Shown here: positions 24,531 through 33,958 of the stretch, in pieces
Numbering within the stretch: the stretch's first letter is position 1
Layout of the letters: each line of letters begins with the position of its first letter
DNA from: Treponema sp.
Lineage (GTDB): Bacteria; Spirochaetota; Spirochaetia; Treponematales; Treponemataceae
Assembly: GCA_017651065.1 (NCBI GenBank)
Contig: JAGCDP010000043.1
Span: forward strand, 1 to 64,000
Reading direction: 5' to 3'
Length of the DNA: 64,000 nt
Translations under genes and position numbers: made by a program
Notes under the pieces: model-generated
Databases searched by the model: none
The model's input: the letters and a program-made list of their open reading frames with translations, nothing else
What the model was told of the DNA's origin: nothing

Positions 24531-27500
24531 TGAAAACGAGGCAAAGAGCTATTTAGCACAGATTAATGGATTTTTGGGAATTGCTGGTGTAACTGGTGTT
24601 CGTTATTTTAATCGCTATGACATTGAAAATGTAAGTGATGAAGTTGCTAAAATTGCGGCTACACATATTTTTTCTGAGCCGCAGAGCGATTTTGTTTCTT
24701 ATGAAAAGCTGCCTAAAACAGGCAAAGACACTCAGATTATCTGGGAATACCTTCCTGGTCAGTATGATCAGCGTGCCGATAGTGCAGAGCAGTGTATTTC
24801 TTTGCTCCGTGCAGGCCTTAAGAACGTAAAGGTTAATTCAGAACCGCCTGTTGTACGCTGTGCAAAAATTGTTCTTTTGCAGGGTAAGGTTTCTAAAGAC
24901 GATATTGCAAAAATTCAGAACTATCTTATTAACCCTGTAGATTCTCGTCTTACAGATGACAAAAAGCCTGATACATTAAAAATGAAGGTTGAGGAGCCTG
25001 CCGATATTCCTGTTGTAGACGGGTTTATCAAAATGGACGACGATGCGCTGGAGGCATACCGCAACAAGATGGGCCTTGCTATGGACCATGCAGACATCAA
25101 GTTTCTGCAGGACTACTTTAAGGGCGAAGGCCGTGACCCTATAGAAACAGAAATCCGCGTTCTCGATACATACTGGTCTGACCACTGTCGTCATACTACA
25201 TTCTTAACAGAGCTTAAGGATATCAAAATTGAAGACGGACCATATGCTCTGTTGTTCAAAAAATCTCTTGAAAATTATACCAACATGCGTACAGAAATGT
25301 ATGCCGGCCGCACAGACAAGCCTGTTTGCCTTATGGATATGGCCGTAATTGGAATGAAGTATCTTAAAAAGCACGGAAAGCTTGAAGATATGGAAGTTTC
25401 TGAAGAAAATAACGCATGTTCTGTTTATATAGACGTACATTACACAGCAGACGAAAACGGAAAGCCTCTTGCTGCTGATGATCCAAAGGAAACTGAACGC
25501 TGGCTTATGATGTTCAAGAATGAAACTCATAACCATCCAACAGAAATTGAACCATTTGGTGGCGCTGCAACTTGTCTTGGTGGTGCTATCCGTGACCCGT
25601 TGTCCGGCCGTTCTTGGGTTTACCAGTCAATGCGTATTACTGGTGCAGCTGACCCTACTGTTCCTTTGAGTGCAACTATGAAGGGTAAGCTTCCTCAGAT
25701 TAAGCTTTGCCGTGAAGCAGCACAGGGCTTCTCTTCTTACGGAAACCAGATTGGTCTTACAACAGGACAGGTAGAAGAAATCTACCATCCTGGTTATGCC
25801 GCAAAAAGAATGGAGCTTGGTGCTGTAATTGCGGCTGCTCCTGTAGATACAGTTATCCGCGAACGTCCTGAACCGGGCGACATCATCATTCTTCTTGGTG
25901 GTGGTACAGGTCGCGACGGTATTGGTGGTGCAACAGGTTCTTCTAAAGTTCACACAATTAAATCTGTTACAACTGCTGCTGCCGAAGTTCAAAAGGGTAA
26001 TGCCGTAGAAGAGCGTAAGATTCAGCGCTTGTTCCGCAATAAAGAAGTAAGTTTGATGATTCGCCGCTGTAATGACTTTGGTGCAGGTGGTGTTAGTGTT
26101 GCAATTGGTGAACTTGCTCCTGGTCTTGAAATTGATTTGGATAAGGTTCCAAAGAAGTACGAAGGTTTGAACGGTACAGAACTTGCAATTTCTGAAAGTC
26201 AGGAACGTATGGCTGTTGTTGTTCGTAAGAGTGAAGTTGACCGCTTTATTGCAGAGGCTCAGAAAGAAAATCTTAACGCTGTAGTTGTTGCAGAAGTTAC
26301 AGATACAAACCGCCTTGTTATGAAATGGCGCGGTAAAACTATTGTTGATATTGGACGTGAATTCCTTGACGCTGCCGGTGCTCATCACGAAGCAACTGCT
26401 CTTATTGAACAGCCTGCTGAACCTGCTAAGTCTCCATTGCTCAATCCTTTGGAGAGCGTTGCTGCAGAGCTCGATAAGCCTGTTAAATGCGAAGGCTGCG
26501 TAGATAATCACCTGCGCGATGCATGGATTAAAAATATGAATGACCTTGCCTGTTGTTCTCAGCGTGGACTTGGTGAACGCTTTGACGGTTCTATTGGTTC
26601 AAGTACTGTTCTTTTCCCATATGGCGGAAAGTATCAGAATACTCCGGAAGCAGGTATGGCTGCAAAGATTCCTGTAATGACTCCGCGCGAAACTTCTACT
26701 GCAAGTCTTATGGCTTACGGTTTTGATCCACGTGTGGGCAACTGGTCTCCATGGCACGGTGCTAAAACTGCAGTTTTGAGCTCTCTTGCAAAAATTACAT
26801 GTCTTGGTGGTAAGGCCCGCGATTCACGTTTGAGCTTCCAGGAATTCTTTGGTCGTGCTGTAAACGAAAAACGCTGGGGTTATCCTGCAGCAGCATTGCT
26901 TGGTTCTATTGACGCTCAGGTTGAATCTGGTTGTGCTTCTATTGGCGGTAAGGACTCAATGTCTGGTACTTTTGAAGATATCAATGTTCCACACACACTC
27001 GTAAGCTTTGCAGTTGGTCATGATGAAGTTAAGAACGTAACAAGCGGTGCTTTCAAAGTTTACGGAAACAGAATCTTTATGGTAAGCGTTCCATATTCTG
27101 ATCTTCTTGAACCTGATTACGAAACCTTCCTTAAGAACAGCGACATTATTTATGAATTGAATAAACAAGGCTATATAAGCTCTATGTATCCTGTAGGACC
27201 TGGCGGTATTGCAGAAGCAGTAACAAAGATGTCTATGGGAAATATGGTTGGTGCCAGAATTGACTCCACCGGCGACGTGCACTCACTCTTCGTTCCAACA
27301 TACGGAAACATCATTATCGAAGTTCCAAGCGCTTACGTTTCAGACATCGAAAAGGCTGGCTTTGCAGAAGGCACTTTGAAGCTTCTTGGTGCAACAATCG
27401 ACGAACCAAGAATTTTAATCAGAAATGCAACTCTTGCAGGTGTTACAAAAGATGAAGTTTCTGTAAGCCTTTATGACTGTGTTGACGCATGGGAAGACAA

Positions 27501-28479
27501 ACTTAAGGAAGTATTCCCTCGTGTAAGCGGCGCTCCACTTCAGCCGGAACTCCCTGACTGGGCAACAAGTGTTCATCAGTCTTTGAGCGATGTTCGTAAA
27601 GCTCCTGCTTTTGTACAGCCAACATCACATCCAAAAGTATTGCTGCCTGTATTCCCTGGTACAAACTGCGAATACGATATGGCCCGTGCCTTTAATCTTG
27701 CCGGTGCAGACACAAAGATTCTTGTTCTCCGCAATAAAAACCCTGAAATGCTGGCAGAATCACTTGCAGAACTTGAACGTGAACTTAAAGATACACAGAT
27801 TCTTGCCCTCAGTGGTGGATTCTCTGCCGGTGATGAGCCTGACGGTTCTGCAAAATTCATTGCAAACGTTTTGAAGGCCGGAAACATCAGCGACGAAGTA
27901 ATGAATCTTCTTAAAAAGCGCGACGGTCTTGTAATTGGTATTTGTAACGGCTTCCAGGCACTTGTAAAAACAGGTCTTGCCGTAACAGGTGAAATCTGCG
28001 ATATGACTCCTGATATGCCAACTCTTACATACAACAGAATCGGCCGCCACATCAGCCGCATTGTCCGCACACGCATTGTTTCTGCAACTTCACCTTGGGC
28101 AATGCATCCAAGTGTTGTAGATTCAAGAAATCACCTTATTGCAATTTCGCACGGTGAAGGCCGCTTTGTTTGTGACGAAGCAACTGCAAAACGCCTGTTC
28201 GAAAACGGTCAGGTATTCACTCAGTACGTAGACGAGTTTGGCCGTCCTGCAATCACAGAGCCTGATAACCCGAACGGTTCTGCATTTGCTATTGAAGGTA
28301 TTACATCTCCGGACGGACACGTACTTGGAAAGATGGGACACTCTGAACGCGGTGTAGGCATGGCAATGAACGGTGCAAGCATGGATCTGTTCAAGAACGT
28401 AGGAGGAAATCCTCTTACAAATGAAAACGAAACAACCTGCGAAAATATCTTCGCTGCCGGAGTTTCATACTTTAAATAA
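24496..28479 (+). CDS. purL: Phosphoribosylformylglycinamidine synthase, large single-chain type
   Basis: Converts FGAR, glutamine and ATP to FGAM in purine synthesis. At 1327 residues it is the large PurL that fuses the PurS-like N-terminus, two AIRS-like synthase halves and a C-terminal glutamine amidotransferase. Visible are the DTYWSDHCRHTTF segment, FKNETHNHPTEIEPFGGAAT, GGKDSMSG, and the amidotransferase pieces FPGTNCEYDMARAF, GGFSAGDEPDGSA and the nucleophile Cys in GICNGFQALV. The start codon appears leaderless. The long antisense frames over this gene are shadows of its codon bias. Confidence 0.97.
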   Translation: MYRLYVERRPGFENEAKSYLAQINGFLGIAGVTGVRYFNRYDIENVSDEVAKIAATHIFSEPQSDFVSYEKLPKTGKDTQIIWEYLPGQYDQRADSAEQCISLLRAGLKNVKVNSEPPVVRCAKIVLLQGKVSKDDIAKIQNYLINPVDSRLTDDKKPDTLKMKVEEPADIPVVDGFIKMDDDALEAYRNKMGLAMDHADIKFLQDYFKGEGRDPIETEIRVLDTYWSDHCRHTTFLTELKDIKIEDGPYALLFKKSLENYTNMRTEMYAGRTDKPVCLMDMAVIGMKYLKKHGKLEDMEVSEENNACSVYIDVHYTADENGKPLAADDPKETERWLMMFKNETHNHPTEIEPFGGAATCLGGAIRDPLSGRSWVYQSMRITGAADPTVPLSATMKGKLPQIKLCREAAQGFSSYGNQIGLTTGQVEEIYHPGYAAKRMELGAVIAAAPVDTVIRERPEPGDIIILLGGGTGRDGIGGATGSSKVHTIKSVTTAAAEVQKGNAVEERKIQRLFRNKEVSLMIRRCNDFGAGGVSVAIGELAPGLEIDLDKVPKKYEGLNGTELAISESQERMAVVVRKSEVDRFIAEAQKENLNAVVVAEVTDTNRLVMKWRGKTIVDIGREFLDAAGAHHEATALIEQPAEPAKSPLLNPLESVAAELDKPVKCEGCVDNHLRDAWIKNMNDLACCSQRGLGERFDGSIGSSTVLFPYGGKYQNTPEAGMAAKIPVMTPRETSTASLMAYGFDPRVGNWSPWHGAKTAVLSSLAKITCLGGKARDSRLSFQEFFGRAVNEKRWGYPAAALLGSIDAQVESGCASIGGKDSMSGTFEDINVPHTLVSFAVGHDEVKNVTSGAFKVYGNRIFMVSVPYSDLLEPDYETFLKNSDIIYELNKQGYISSMYPVGPGGIAEAVTKMSMGNMVGARIDSTGDVHSLFVPTYGNIIIEVPSAYVSDIEKAGFAEGTLKLLGATIDEPRILIRNATLAGVTKDEVSVSLYDCVDAWEDKLKEVFPRVSGAPLQPELPDWATSVHQSLSDVRKAPAFVQPTSHPKVLLPVFPGTNCEYDMARAFNLAGADTKILVLRNKNPEMLAESLAELERELKDTQILALSGGFSAGDEPDGSAKFIANVLKAGNISDEVMNLLKKRDGLVIGICNGFQALVKTGLAVTGEICDMTPDMPTLTYNRIGRHISRIVRTRIVSATSPWAMHPSVVDSRNHLIAISHGEGRFVCDEATAKRLFENGQVFTQYVDEFGRPAITEPDNPNGSAFAIEGITSPDGHVLGKMGHSERGVGMAMNGASMDLFKNVGGNPLTNENETTCENIFAAGVSYFK

Positions 28480-28488
28480 GGAATAATT

Positions 28489-29463
28489 ATGTTAAAAAAG
28501 ATATTTTTTTCATTAATAATCTGCGCATTATTCGTTTCTTGCGGTAACAAGGCTTTAAAAGACGATTATGGCTGTTTTATGAATTACGACGAAGCAATCA
28601 GCTATTCAGAAAAAAGCGGTAAACCTTTACTCGTATTTTTTACAGAAGAAGACAAGGATGATGTAAACAGAAATATTGTAAGTACTGTTTTGAATAATCC
28701 TGCTTTTAAGACAGAAATTGCTTCAAAGTATGCAGTTCTTCATCTTGATTTTTCAAAAGCCTTTTTCCAGAAAACTGTAGCTCCAGAAAATGCTACACAA
28801 ACTGAACAGGAAGAAGCAAATACTTACACAATTGTAATGCAGAATAATTATACTCTTTCTGTTCTTTTTAATATAAGCGAAAGACCTGGAGTTTTCCTGT
28901 GTACACCAGAAGGTTATGTTGTAAACAGAATTGATAATCTGGAAAATATCAAAACTCTTGACGATTTTAAAGACGCTGTTGATCAGAATAACGAAAAGCT
29001 TGAACAATTGAACAAGCTTGTAAAACAAACAACAAAAGGTTCAAATATCAGCAGGGTAGAAGCAATAGATAATATTCTTCTTTTGACAGCTTCAGAATAT
29101 CGTTCATTTCTTCTTCCTTTGTTTAATTATGGTATTGAACTTGACCCTGAAAATAAGTCGGGACTGTGCGGAAGATTTGTTCTTGCAAAAGCCGGTACAG
29201 AAGCAATGGCTTATTATTCACAGGGAGATCTTGATAGTGCTGTTCAATCATATTTAACTGCTGCAGATAATCTGTATGTAAAAGCAGAAGAAAAACAGGA
29301 ATGTCTTTATACAGCTGCATATCTTGTTGCGTACAGCGGTTCCGAGGATTATGAAACAATTCTTTCATTGTTCCAGACTGCATATGAAATTGCACCAAAT
29401 TCAACAAGAGCAGAATCAATTCAAAAAGCAATTGATTATTTTAATAATAAAATCGCCGAGTGA
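28489..29463 (+). CDS. Lipoprotein with thioredoxin-like fold and TPR-like tail
   Basis: A 324-residue probable lipoprotein. The signal peptide MLKKIFFSLIICALFVSC ends in a lipobox with the lipidated Cys at residue 18. Residues about 35-160 have the layout of a thioredoxin-like domain (SGKPLLVFFTEEDKDD, later RPGVFLCTPEGYVV), but the usual CxxC is missing, so redox activity is unlikely. Residues 190-320 are helical and TPR-like. AAGGAA precedes the ATG and the gene starts 9 bp after purL. Its stop overlaps the GTG start of the next gene. Confidence 0.78.
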   Translation: MLKKIFFSLIICALFVSCGNKALKDDYGCFMNYDEAISYSEKSGKPLLVFFTEEDKDDVNRNIVSTVLNNPAFKTEIASKYAVLHLDFSKAFFQKTVAPENATQTEQEEANTYTIVMQNNYTLSVLFNISERPGVFLCTPEGYVVNRIDNLENIKTLDDFKDAVDQNNEKLEQLNKLVKQTTKGSNISRVEAIDNILLLTASEYRSFLLPLFNYGIELDPENKSGLCGRFVLAKAGTEAMAYYSQGDLDSAVQSYLTAADNLYVKAEEKQECLYTAAYLVAYSGSEDYETILSLFQTAYEIAPNSTRAESIQKAIDYFNNKIAE

Positions 29464-30725
29464 TACCCACGTATTTATTTATAGTTGCATTTTCTCTGAT
29501 TGTACTTTCCATGTTGTTTTCAATATCGGAAAGTGCATTCTTAGGAATGAACAAGCTGCGTCTTAGAATTCTTCGAAAGAACAAAGATAAACGCGCGCTC
29601 AGGGTTGGTAAGCTCCTTGATAAAAAAGAGCATCTTATAAATACAATCCTCATTTCAAACGATCTTGTAAATATTTTTCTTTCTGCAATTTTAACTTCTA
29701 TTGCGTTGTCGCTGTTCGGTCAAAAGGGTGTTACAATTGCAACCTTTACTGCAACAGTGCTTCTTCTTATTTTTGGTGAAATTACTCCAAAGACAATTGC
29801 AACACGCTGTCCGGACTCTATTGCATACGGGCTCAGCGGCTTTGTAAATGTTTTTGTAAAGCTCATGCATCCGCTTGTTTTTATAATTACTGCGTTTGCT
29901 CAGGCGGTTCTCCGCATTTTTGGAATCAAACCAGACAAGCATAAAAAATCGTATACAGAAGAAGAAATCAAAACCTTTTTTGAAATGAGCTCTGAATCTG
30001 GTGTAATCGAAGAAGATGAAAACCGCTTCATGAATCAGATTTTTAAGTTTTCCGATTTACAGGCTCAGGACATAATGGTTCCACGCACAAGAATTAAGGT
30101 TGTACCATATACTGCAACTTACCGTGATATTATTGAACTTTCACAGCGTCTTGGTTTTACACGTTTTCCTGTCTGCCGTAAATCAATAGATGACATAATC
30201 GGAATTATCTATTTAAAAGACATGATTAAGTATAAAAATAACCCGCAGGATTTTAAACTTGCTCAGGTTATGCGTTCTCCGCTTTTTATACTTGGAACAA
30301 AAACAATGTCACAGGTGCAGGAACTCATGTTCGAAAATCATCAGTCAATTGCAATTATTGTAGATGAATATTCCGGAACAGACGGCATTGTTACCGAAAA
30401 AGATATTTCGCGTGAAATTTTTGCAATGCCAGGGGACGATTCCTTACGAGGTAAAGTTTTTGATTTTGATAATGTTGAAGACAAGCGTGATTTTGAAATA
30501 AACGGTTCTGTTCTTCTGCGCGTGCTTAAGGATGATTTAAAAATCAACCTCACAAGTGATATTAATGAAACAATAGGCGGATGGTTTACAGAACAGATAA
30601 ACCGCATGCCAAAATCTGGTGATGTTATTGAATATCAGGGCTGGAACTTTGAAGTAAAGAAAATTCAGGCACACAGAATTGAACGAATAAGAATATACAA
30701 AGTAGCAAAGGAGGAGGAAGAATGA
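29460..30725 (+). CDS. CNNM/CorC-type transporter with CBS domains (first copy)
   Basis: A 421-residue membrane protein of the DUF21-CBS-CorC_HlyC family, linked to Mg2+ or other divalent-cation export. The N-terminal DUF21 part has about four membrane segments (SISESAFLGMNKLRLR, FGEITPKTIATR), then two CBS domains (about 205-325, with DIMVPRTRIKVVP and IVDEYSGTDGIVTEKDI) and a C-terminal CorC_HlyC domain (GGWFTEQINRMPKSGD). It starts with GTG inside the preceding stop region and overlaps its paralogue downstream by 4 bp. Confidence 0.93.
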   Translation: MIPTYLFIVAFSLIVLSMLFSISESAFLGMNKLRLRILRKNKDKRALRVGKLLDKKEHLINTILISNDLVNIFLSAILTSIALSLFGQKGVTIATFTATVLLLIFGEITPKTIATRCPDSIAYGLSGFVNVFVKLMHPLVFIITAFAQAVLRIFGIKPDKHKKSYTEEEIKTFFEMSSESGVIEEDENRFMNQIFKFSDLQAQDIMVPRTRIKVVPYTATYRDIIELSQRLGFTRFPVCRKSIDDIIGIIYLKDMIKYKNNPQDFKLAQVMRSPLFILGTKTMSQVQELMFENHQSIAIIVDEYSGTDGIVTEKDISREIFAMPGDDSLRGKVFDFDNVEDKRDFEINGSVLLRVLKDDLKINLTSDINETIGGWFTEQINRMPKSGDVIEYQGWNFEVKKIQAHRIERIRIYKVAKEEEE

Positions 30726-31990
30726 GTTTTGATTTATACGACATCATCACCTTTGCCGCAATTGTATTATTGATTTTCTGCGTAGGATTTTTTACTTCTT
30801 CAGAAACAGCTTATATTTCTCTTTCTAGAATAAAGCTTCGCCGCATGCAGGAAGAAGGAAAAAAGAAAGCCCGAGTTGTTGCAAAGCTTCATGACAATAT
30901 GCCGCGCCTTTTAACAACAGTGTTAATTGGAACAAACTTTTTGAATGCACTTATTTCGGCACTGGCAACTGCACTTGTTGTAAAGCTTTTTGGCGGTGGC
31001 GGGGTAGGCCTCCCAACACTTTTGACTGCTTTTATAATTACAACCTTTGGTCAGATTATTCCAAAAACAATCGCGGGCCGATTCCCTGAAAAAAAATGTC
31101 TTTCAAGTTCCGTGCCACTTTTAGTTTTGGAAAAGCTTTTCTTTCCTGTTGTATTTTTGTTTGAACGACTTTCGCATTGTGCTGTATGGCTTGTAGAAAA
31201 AATCATAAAGCCGCGCGAACATCTTATTACAGAAGAAGAACTCAAAACTCTTATTGACGTTGGCGAAAAAGAAGGCACAATCGAAAAGAACGAAAGCCGC
31301 ATGCTCAATAAAATCATTAAGTTCAATGACCTTTCTGCAACAGATATTATGAAGCACCGTTCTTTTGTTTGCATGGTTAGTGCTTCGGCCACTTATGATG
31401 AAGTTGTTCAGGAATTCCTTGAATCCGGATTTTCAACTCTTACAGTTTACAAGGACGAACGAGAAAACGTAGTTGGAATTATTCATTATAAAAAGGTTTT
31501 ATACGGGAATGAAAATGTAGACACCGGCGAAGGTTATGCTTCCAGAATAATGGATGATGTTCTTTTTGTTCCCGGAACCTTCAGTGCCCTTGAGCTTTTG
31601 CAGAAGCTGCGCGAAGATGAAAACCGTTTTGCAGTAGTTTTAAACGAACAGGGCCAGACAGCAGGCATTGTTACAATTGAAGATATTATCCGCGTTGTAT
31701 TTGGCCGCATGACAGATGAAAACTCTTACGACAATATTCCTGCCGAAGAAAAGATTCAGTTAGTCAGTGCTAACACTTTTGTTGTACCGGGCGACCTTAA
31801 GTTAGACGAGGTTAATTCAATCCTTCACCTGAACCTTAAGTCCGAAGAAATGAATACTTTAGGCGGCTGGGTCTTGGAACAATTTGGATATTTACCTTCA
31901 GCAGGAATGGTTCTTGTAAAAGACAAAGTCTTGTTTACAGTAGAAGATGTTGTGCAGCGGCGCATTACGAGTGTAAGAATAAGGATTTGA
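30722..31990 (+). CDS. CNNM/CorC-type transporter with CBS domains (second copy)
   Basis: A 422-residue paralogue of the preceding protein with the same order: DUF21 membrane part (FFTSSETAYISLSRIKLRR, FGQIIPKTIAGR), CBS pair (ATDIMKHRSFVCMV, LNEQGQTAGIVTIEDI) and CorC_HlyC end (LGGWVLEQFGYLPSAG). The tandem, overlapping pair suggests a heterodimeric transporter, as is known for paired CNNM-like genes; this is inference. AGGAGGAAG lies just upstream of the ATG. A REP-like repeat follows the stop by 5 bp. Confidence 0.93.
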   Translation: MSFDLYDIITFAAIVLLIFCVGFFTSSETAYISLSRIKLRRMQEEGKKKARVVAKLHDNMPRLLTTVLIGTNFLNALISALATALVVKLFGGGGVGLPTLLTAFIITTFGQIIPKTIAGRFPEKKCLSSSVPLLVLEKLFFPVVFLFERLSHCAVWLVEKIIKPREHLITEEELKTLIDVGEKEGTIEKNESRMLNKIIKFNDLSATDIMKHRSFVCMVSASATYDEVVQEFLESGFSTLTVYKDERENVVGIIHYKKVLYGNENVDTGEGYASRIMDDVLFVPGTFSALELLQKLREDENRFAVVLNEQGQTAGIVTIEDIIRVVFGRMTDENSYDNIPAEEKIQLVSANTFVVPGDLKLDEVNSILHLNLKSEEMNTLGGWVLEQFGYLPSAGMVLVKDKVLFTVEDVVQRRITSVRIRI

Positions 31991-31995
31991 TTCTT

Positions 31996-32019
31996 GGGGT
32001 CCCTGAGCTTGTCGAAGGG
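31996..32019. repeat. REP-like repeat between convergent genes
   Basis: GGGGTCCCTGAGCTTGTCGA plus AGGG fills the short gap between the rightward CNNM gene and the leftward omptin-like gene. No other terminator is visible here. Confidence 0.85.
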
Positions 32020-33006
32020 CTAAAATGAAAGAACATAGAATACTGAATATTTGAATAAACAATTATTTGAACCACCTAAGTTTCCGCTTATAGGTTTATC
32101 AGAAAAAATCTTGTCCGATGTAGTCGATGTATAAGTAAGACCATAGGAATCCTGCATTGTACTAAAGGTACCTTTTATTCCGATTTTGTTAAATCTATTA
32201 ATTTTATAAAGAAGCTTTAATTCGCCATCTAAAATCCATATGTCCTGAAGTTTATCATTAAAATATTCATGTCTGATTACATGTGAATCAATTGCATCAA
32301 AACTTTTGATATAAGAAACTCCAAGACCATATTCAAATTCAATAAGCCCTGATTTGTTTATATTAGTATAAAATGAAAAGCGGGGAGCAACATAAGATTG
32401 TTTATATGAAATTACTATCTGATCTTTAAAAGCATTATAATTGGCCTGCCAACCATCACTTTCGTATTGTTTATAACCGCCGTATCCTGAAAAATCAAAA
32501 GAAAAATAATTTACGCCGATTTTTGGAATTACACAAAAAGGTATTGTTGATTTGAAATTAAATAAATAACCTATGTTTGCATTAATCTGAGTATAATTAT
32601 TTATAATAAGTGCATGACGTGAATAGTTTGTAAGGTGGTCAGGTTCATCAGTTTTTTTCCAGTCATAATCTTCCATAATTCCACTTTCTCTTGTCAGACC
32701 ACCGGAATATGAAAAATCAATAAGATATTTTTGATTAATAAGTATTTCTGAAGCAATTCCAATATATGGGGCATTATTAAGCTGCCAGTCAAGCCGGCTT
32801 AGCATTGTTGTTTTGTTGTAAGTAACAGTGGTACTTGAATAACTCATTGAAGCATTCCAGACTTCTTCAAATATCGTACCGTTAATGAATCCAAATTCCG
32901 GAGAAAGTGAAATATTAAATGTAAAAGGTTCTGCATAAGATTTATTTAATGGAATAAAAAAGAAGAGAATTGCTGTTAGTATGGAAATCATTCTTTTATT
33001 TTTCAT
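32020..33006 (-). CDS. Omptin-like outer-membrane aspartyl protease (second of tandem pair)
   Basis: A 328-residue outer-membrane protein of the omptin family, which cleaves peptides at the cell surface. A signal peptide precedes AEPFTFNISLSPEFGFINGT. The family landmarks LSRLDWQLNNAPYIGI, GIMEDYDW, TNYSRH and GYGGYKQY are all present. The catalytic pairs match E. coli OmpT: Asp113/Asp115 and Asp240/His242; the spacing of 127 residues between pairs equals that in OmpT (83/85 and 210/212). The protein ends in a barrel strand, YSVFYVLSF. Its ATG lies inside the end of the upstream paralogue. Confidence 0.85.
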   Translation of the reverse strand: MKNKRMISILTAILFFFIPLNKSYAEPFTFNISLSPEFGFINGTIFEEVWNASMSYSSTTVTYNKTTMLSRLDWQLNNAPYIGIASEILINQKYLIDFSYSGGLTRESGIMEDYDWKKTDEPDHLTNYSRHALIINNYTQINANIGYLFNFKSTIPFCVIPKIGVNYFSFDFSGYGGYKQYESDGWQANYNAFKDQIVISYKQSYVAPRFSFYTNINKSGLIEFEYGLGVSYIKSFDAIDSHVIRHEYFNDKLQDIWILDGELKLLYKINRFNKIGIKGTFSTMQDSYGLTYTSTTSDKIFSDKPISGNLGGSNNCLFKYSVFYVLSF

Positions 33007-33958
33007 ATATATATGTGTACCCCAGCAAAACTTTCCAGTTTATTTCTTTTAATCCACACGGATTCGAAGAAGAAATCCATTCGTTTTTATCCTGACTTAT
33101 ATAAAGCTTTCCGTCGTTTACAGCACAGGCAGAAAAATTCAAACTTAATGTTAATGCATTCTTTTTATTCAATTTATATTCTAACAAAAGAGCTGAATCA
33201 AATGCAAGTTCACTGCCAAGCTCAAAATAGTTATATGGAGAATTTCGTTTGTAATGTGTGTCTTTAACTGTGCAAAGTAGTGAAGGCTTTATTTTTAATA
33301 ATAATGAAACAGTTATTGATTCTGATAAATAAAAATCAAGACAAGTTCCTATTCCAAAATAAAGTTTCTGTGCTTCTAAAGTTATGAGTTTTCCCTGCAT
33401 GCTTACTTTTGGAATTTCATCATTCCAGGGTGAATAAACATTCTGTCCGTTTTCTGTTCCAGTTTTTGTGCCATATTGTTTATAACCATCAAAAGCCGAA
33501 AAACTGTAATAAAGATATTCCAGTGAAAGAAGTGAAGACAATTCAATTTTTTTTCCAATGTTTCCGCTTGCGCCGAATAATAATTCTGCATTCCAATAGT
33601 AATCAAGATTGTTTTTGTGATTAGAATAATGGGTGCGTTCATTTCCGCCGGTAGAAAAAACGTTCATGTAATCAAAATCTTCAATCACACCATAGGAAAC
33701 AGGAATTGTATAAAATGAGTTTAATCCAAAAAATAAATTATTTGATGTTTTGTATTCTGCGTTGATTGAAATGACAGGTGCAATATAAGTTTTCCAGTCA
33801 AGGAAACTCGTTATTTGTGCATCTTGTCCGGTTTTGTCCAAGAGTATCTCATTGATGTCTGTTTGAAAAATCCCAGTCTTCGCCGAAAGTTTGATTTGCG
33901 AAAAGCATAAAACAGGGGAGAGAACTAACAGAAAAATCAATGATGATAATTTTTTCAT
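32996..33958 (-). CDS. Omptin-like outer-membrane aspartyl protease (first of tandem pair)
   Basis: A 320-residue, more divergent omptin paralogue. A signal peptide, MKKLSSLIFLLVLSPVLCFS, is followed by FLDWKTYIAPVISI, GVIEDFDYM, HYSNHKN and FDGYKQYG, which match the omptin landmarks. The predicted catalytic residues Asp94/Asp96 and Asp233/His235 (KDTHYK) are kept, with a slightly longer spacing of 139. Its start overlaps the pseudouridine synthase stop by 4 bp, and its end overlaps the next omptin gene by 11 bp, so all three are probably one transcript. Confidence 0.78.
   Translation of the reverse strand: MKKLSSLIFLLVLSPVLCFSQIKLSAKTGIFQTDINEILLDKTGQDAQITSFLDWKTYIAPVISINAEYKTSNNLFFGLNSFYTIPVSYGVIEDFDYMNVFSTGGNERTHYSNHKNNLDYYWNAELLFGASGNIGKKIELSSLLSLEYLYYSFSAFDGYKQYGTKTGTENGQNVYSPWNDEIPKVSMQGKLITLEAQKLYFGIGTCLDFYLSESITVSLLLKIKPSLLCTVKDTHYKRNSPYNYFELGSELAFDSALLLEYKLNKKNALTLSLNFSACAVNDGKLYISQDKNEWISSSNPCGLKEINWKVLLGYTYIYEK

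Noticed and set aside
25627-26511. Long antisense open frame over purL
   Set aside because: It lies fully inside purL on the other strand, has no ribosome site, and its Cys/Asn/Thr-rich translation is typical of codon-bias shadows.
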